Of a stretch of 64,000 nt of DNA, positions 61,602-64,000 are shown one piece after another. The DNA lies in the NCBI GenBank assembly GCA_016617495.1, contig WYCU01000010.1:1-64000 (forward strand), given 5' to 3'. The stretch is from Azonexaceae bacterium s22. GTDB lineage: Bacteria; Pseudomonadota; Gammaproteobacteria; Burkholderiales; Rhodocyclaceae. A model generated the notes under the pieces. That model was given only the letters and a program-made list of their open reading frames with translations, made no database searches and was not told the DNA's origin. Made by a program: the position numbers and the translations under genes. The stretch's first letter is position 1, and each line of letters starts with the position of its first letter.

Positions 61602-61607
61602 TATAAT
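61602..61607 (+). promoter_or_regulatory. likely sigma-70 -10 element (HhH gene)
   Basis: A perfect TATAAT in an AT-rich stretch, 34 bases before ATG 61642. The -35 region (TGAAAA about 17 bases upstream) is weak. Confidence 0.5.
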
Positions 61608-61641
61608 GCGCGCCCTTTCCCATAGAGAACAGGCCGAATTC

Positions 61642-62652
61642 ATGACGAACGCATTCCCGGCAGCCCACCTCGCCCACATTGGGTACAACCACGCCTATCG
61701 CTTCGACGGCGATCAGGTCGAATTGGAGGCCGATGTGTGCTTCCTGGAAGCCGGTGCCGCGCATACGCGCGCCTGGGCTTTGCAACTGTGGGCCAGCAGC
61801 GAAGGTTTCGGCGCCGGTCTGGCGCAAGCGGTCAAGGTCGCCGAGCTGCCGTTGCAGGTAGCGGGCGATGTGCTCAATGTGTCGGGCCGGAGCCTTGCCA
61901 TGCCGCCAGCCGGACATGCTGGCTTGCGCATGGCGCTTGCGCTGGTGAGTTGGGATCAGGCAGGCGAGGCCGAACTCGCCGATCTGGCGGAATATCCCCT
62001 TGCGGAGCGTTTTTTCCAGCCGCGCTTTGAGGGCGAGGTTCAAGCCCGTTTTTCGCCCGAGGGCCTTGCACTGACGGTCGGCGGCATTACCAATCCGCGT
62101 GCCGAAGACAATCTCAGCGGCACGCTCGTGCTGGAAGTCTGGGCGCTGGAAAGTGCGTATGCCGGAGGCGCCTGGCAGGGGCAACGCGTGGTGGGTGTGG
62201 ATGTGGGCATGCTTGCCGGGGGGCAAGCTCGCTCCAATCTGAGCTGGACCTTGCCGGCCGAGCTGCCGGTAGCTGCTCCGCACCTCACATTGATGTTGCG
62301 CGAGTGGACGCCGGCGGGCTACGTAACCCGCGACTTCCGCGCGCTGCCCCAGGAATCCGCCCATGGGGCGGCAACGCCGGCCGGGGAAGCGCTCGCCGAG
62401 CCGTCGGCCAAGCCCGTCACCAAAAAGGCAGCGCCTGTTTCCCGTCTTGCGGCAAAGAGCGGAAGCGAGGCGGCGATCGTTAACGTGAATACGGCAGAAC
62501 TGGCCGCCATCGACGCCATCAAGGGCTTGAGCAGCGCCGTGGCCAAGGCCATCGTCGCCGGGCGTCCTTATGCATCGCTGGAAGACCTGTGTCGCGTCAA
62601 GGGCATGGGGCCGAAACTGCTGGAAAAGATCCGCGCTGGCCTCACCGTCTAA
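61642..62652 (+). CDS. helix-hairpin-helix (ComEA-type) protein of unknown role
   Basis: 336 residues from ATG 61642. The upstream start at 61606 overlaps the -10 box and was rejected. The first ~240 residues look like two beta-sandwich domains (HAYRFDGDQVELEADVCFLE; LSGTLVLEVWALES). They are followed by an Ala/Pro/Lys linker. The C-terminal 65 residues are a tandem HhH: VNVNTAELAAIDAIKGLSSA and LEDLCRVKGMGPKLLEKIRA, which usually binds DNA. It stands just before nifE and behind a NifA-like site. Confidence 0.65.
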   Translation: MTNAFPAAHLAHIGYNHAYRFDGDQVELEADVCFLEAGAAHTRAWALQLWASSEGFGAGLAQAVKVAELPLQVAGDVLNVSGRSLAMPPAGHAGLRMALALVSWDQAGEAELADLAEYPLAERFFQPRFEGEVQARFSPEGLALTVGGITNPRAEDNLSGTLVLEVWALESAYAGGAWQGQRVVGVDVGMLAGGQARSNLSWTLPAELPVAAPHLTLMLREWTPAGYVTRDFRALPQESAHGAATPAGEALAEPSAKPVTKKAAPVSRLAAKSGSEAAIVNVNTAELAAIDAIKGLSSAVAKAIVAGRPYASLEDLCRVKGMGPKLLEKIRAGLTV

Positions 62653-62669
62653 ACGTTGTGCCATTTGGC

Positions 62670-62699
62670 CGGCGATTGTTGTTAATACGACAATCGCCG
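62670..62699. promoter_or_regulatory. NifA upstream activating site (nifE) inside a perfect palindrome
   Basis: CGGCGATTGT and ACAATCGCCG form a perfect 10-bp inverted repeat with a 10-base centre. The TGT-TGTTAATACG-ACA activator site (62677-62692) is its core. It lies 18 bases behind the HhH gene and 45 bases before the -24 element. Confidence 0.82.
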
Positions 62700-62735
62700 A
62701 AAACGAAAACATGCGTTAAATCAATGGGGTAAAGG

Positions 62736-62750
62736 TGGCACCCATCTTGC
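62736..62750 (+). promoter_or_regulatory. sigma-54 promoter of nifE
   Basis: TGGCACCCATCTTGC, perfect -24/-12 promoter 30 bases before ATG 62781. Confidence 0.9.
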
Positions 62751-62780
62751 TGTAGCTCTACCGGACTTCCGGAGAACAGC

Positions 62781-64000
62781 ATGAAAGCCAGCGAAATCCA
62801 GGCCCTGCTCGACGAGCCGGCCTGTAGCCACAACAAGAAGGAAAAATCGGGTTGCGCCAAGCCCAAGCCCGGCGCGACGGCCGGTGGCTGCTCCTTCGAC
62901 GGTGCGCAGATCGCCCTCTTGCCGATTGCGGACGTGGCGCACATCGTCCACGGTCCTATCGCCTGTGCCGGTTCGTCGTGGGATAACCGCGGCACCCGTT
63001 CTTCCGGGGTGACGCTTTACCGGATCGGCATGACGACCGATCTGTCGGAGACCGACGTGGTCATGGGGCGCGGCGAGAAGCGCCTCTTCCATGCGGTCAA
63101 GCAGGCCATCGACAGCTATGCGCCTGCTGCGGTTTTCGTCTACAACACCTGCGTCACCGCGCTGATCGGCGACGACGTCGACGCGGTTTGCAAGGCGGCG
63201 ACGGAACGCTGGGGCGTTCCCGTCGTGCCGGTCGATGCCGCCGGCTTTTACGGCACCAAGAATTTGGGCAACCGCTTGGCCGGCGAAGCCATGTTCAAGC
63301 ACGTGATCGGCACGCGCGAGCCCCTCCCCGCGCCGCCGCGCATCGACGGCCGGCCGACCTACGACATCAACCTCATCGGCGAATACAACATTGCCGGCGA
63401 GTTCTGGCATGTGGCGCCGCTGTTCGATGAACTGGGCCTGCGCATTTTGTGCACCTTGTCCGGCGATGCCCGCTTCCATGAGGTTCAGACCATGCACCGT
63501 GCCAAGGTGAACATGGTGGTCTGTGCCAAAGCCCTGCTCAACGTGGCGCGCAAGATGGAAGACACCTACGGGATTCCATTCTTCGAAGGCAGTTTTTACG
63601 GCGTTCAGGACATGACCAACGCGCTGCGCGATTTCGCGCGCATGATCGGCGACCCGGATCTGATCGCCCGCACCGAACTGGTCATCGCCCGCGAGGAAGC
63701 CAAGTCGCATGCAGCGCTGGAGCCGTGGCGCGAGCGCCTGCGGGGCAAGCGCGTGCTGCTCTACACCGGCGGCGTCAAATCCTGGTCTATCGTCTCCGCC
63801 CTGCAGGATCTCGGCATGAAAGTAGTGGCCACCGGCACCAAGAAATCGACCGAGGAAGACAAGGCCCGCATCCGCGAATTGATGGGCGAAGACACCAAGA
63901 TGATCGACGACGGCAGCCCGAAAGCCTTGCTCTCGACCTACCACGAGTACCAGGCCGACATCCTGATCGCTGGCGGCCGCAATTTGTATACGGCGCTCAA
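62781..64000 (+). CDS. nifE: NifE, FeMo-cofactor scaffold subunit (3' end outside window)
   Basis: 406 codons are present; the reading frame is open at the window edge, so about 50-80 residues are missing. NifE and NifN form the scaffold on which NifB-co is turned into FeMo-cofactor. It begins [20 protein letters not shown] and has the typical [37 protein letters not shown] and [15 protein letters not shown] stretches. GGAG precedes ATG 62781. nifN, nifX and others are expected beyond the edge. Confidence 0.95.
   Translation, partial: MKASEIQALLDEPACSHNKKEKSGCAKPKPGATAGGCSFDGAQIALLPIADVAHIVHGPIACAGSSWDNRGTRSSGVTLYRIGMTTDLSETDVVMGRGEKRLFHAVKQAIDSYAPAAVFVYNTCVTALIGDDVDAVCKAATERWGVPVVPVDAAGFYGTKNLGNRLAGEAMFKHVIGTREPLPAPPRIDGRPTYDINLIGEYNIAGEFWHVAPLFDELGLRILCTLSGDARFHEVQTMHRAKVNMVVCAKALLNVARKMEDTYGIPFFEGSFYGVQDMTNALRDFARMIGDPDLIARTELVIAREEAKSHAALEPWRERLRGKRVLLYTGGVKSWSIVSALQDLGMKVVATGTKKSTEEDKARIRELMGEDTKMIDDGSPKALLSTYHEYQADILIAGGRNLYTAL

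Overview
This window looks like a nitrogen-fixation island on the chromosome of a Gram-negative betaproteobacterium of the Rhodocyclales type (Azoarcus/Azospira/Dechloromonas/Azonexus relatives). That placement rests on GC-rich coding, the NifL-NifA pair, an Rnf complex next to nifLA, molybdate genes inside the nif block, DraT/DraG and Shethna-type ferredoxins. Sequence similarity was judged by eye; no database was searched. The left edge starts inside a 5S rRNA gene, so the island sits just downstream of an rRNA operon.

Layout. 0-4.5 kb: accessory genes (two alpha/beta hydrolases, a TehA-type carrier, a NifX-like protein). 4.5-8.6 kb (minus): nifV-nifP-TPR-like orf-nifW-nifZ-nifM. 8.7-12.4 kb: glycosyltransferase, DUF1254 lipoprotein, YSC84 protein. 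12.4-19.9 kb (minus): nifH-nifD-nifK-nifT-fdxN-nafY-orf87-LRV protein-orf322. 20-23 kb (plus): draT, then a SIR2-like gene, an unknown gene and a hemerythrin. 23.5-26.5 kb: large RTX protein. 26.8-32.6 kb (minus): nifB-fdxN-like-nifO-flavodiiron protein-2Fe2S ferredoxin-FeSII-nifQ-draG. 32.6-36.3 kb: GGDEF protein, Fe-S oxidoreductase, unknown orf316. 36.4-42 kb: modE-modA-orf134-modD-nifX-like-modB-modC and a divergent mop gene. 42-44.1 kb (minus): Shethna-type ferredoxin-second NifZ-like-nifF-orf101-DUF2478. 44.3-48.4 kb: GST and PHB depolymerase on divergent sigma-54 promoters, and a second RTX protein with a CAP domain. 48.5-51.7 kb (minus): nifL-nifA. 52-61.5 kb (plus): rnfABCDGEH, pntAA-pntAB-pntB and a NhaD-like carrier. 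61.6-62.7 kb: HhH protein. 62.8 kb to the end: nifE, cut by the window edge.

How it works together. NifL/NifA control the island through sigma-54. I find ten GG-N10-GC promoters. Ten TGT-N10-ACA upstream sites are present, eight of them paired with those promoters, and many fit the longer pattern TGTCGGGTTTGCGACA. The genes supply the nitrogenase proteins, FeMo-cofactor assembly (NifB, Q, V, NafY, NifX-like proteins, Mo uptake and storage), electron delivery (Rnf, transhydrogenase, NifF, ferredoxins), energy from PHB, reversible ADP-ribosylation of NifH (DraT/DraG), and several layers of oxygen defence (FeSII, flavodiiron protein, hemerythrin).

Two things stand out beyond known nif biology. 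One is an interspersed ~34-bp repeat (core ATTGTCGCGGTCGACC plus an A-rich tail) with eleven copies, five of them inside or across genes. The other is a NifA-controlled operon pairing a SIR2-like protein and an unknown protein with a hemerythrin, right after draT.
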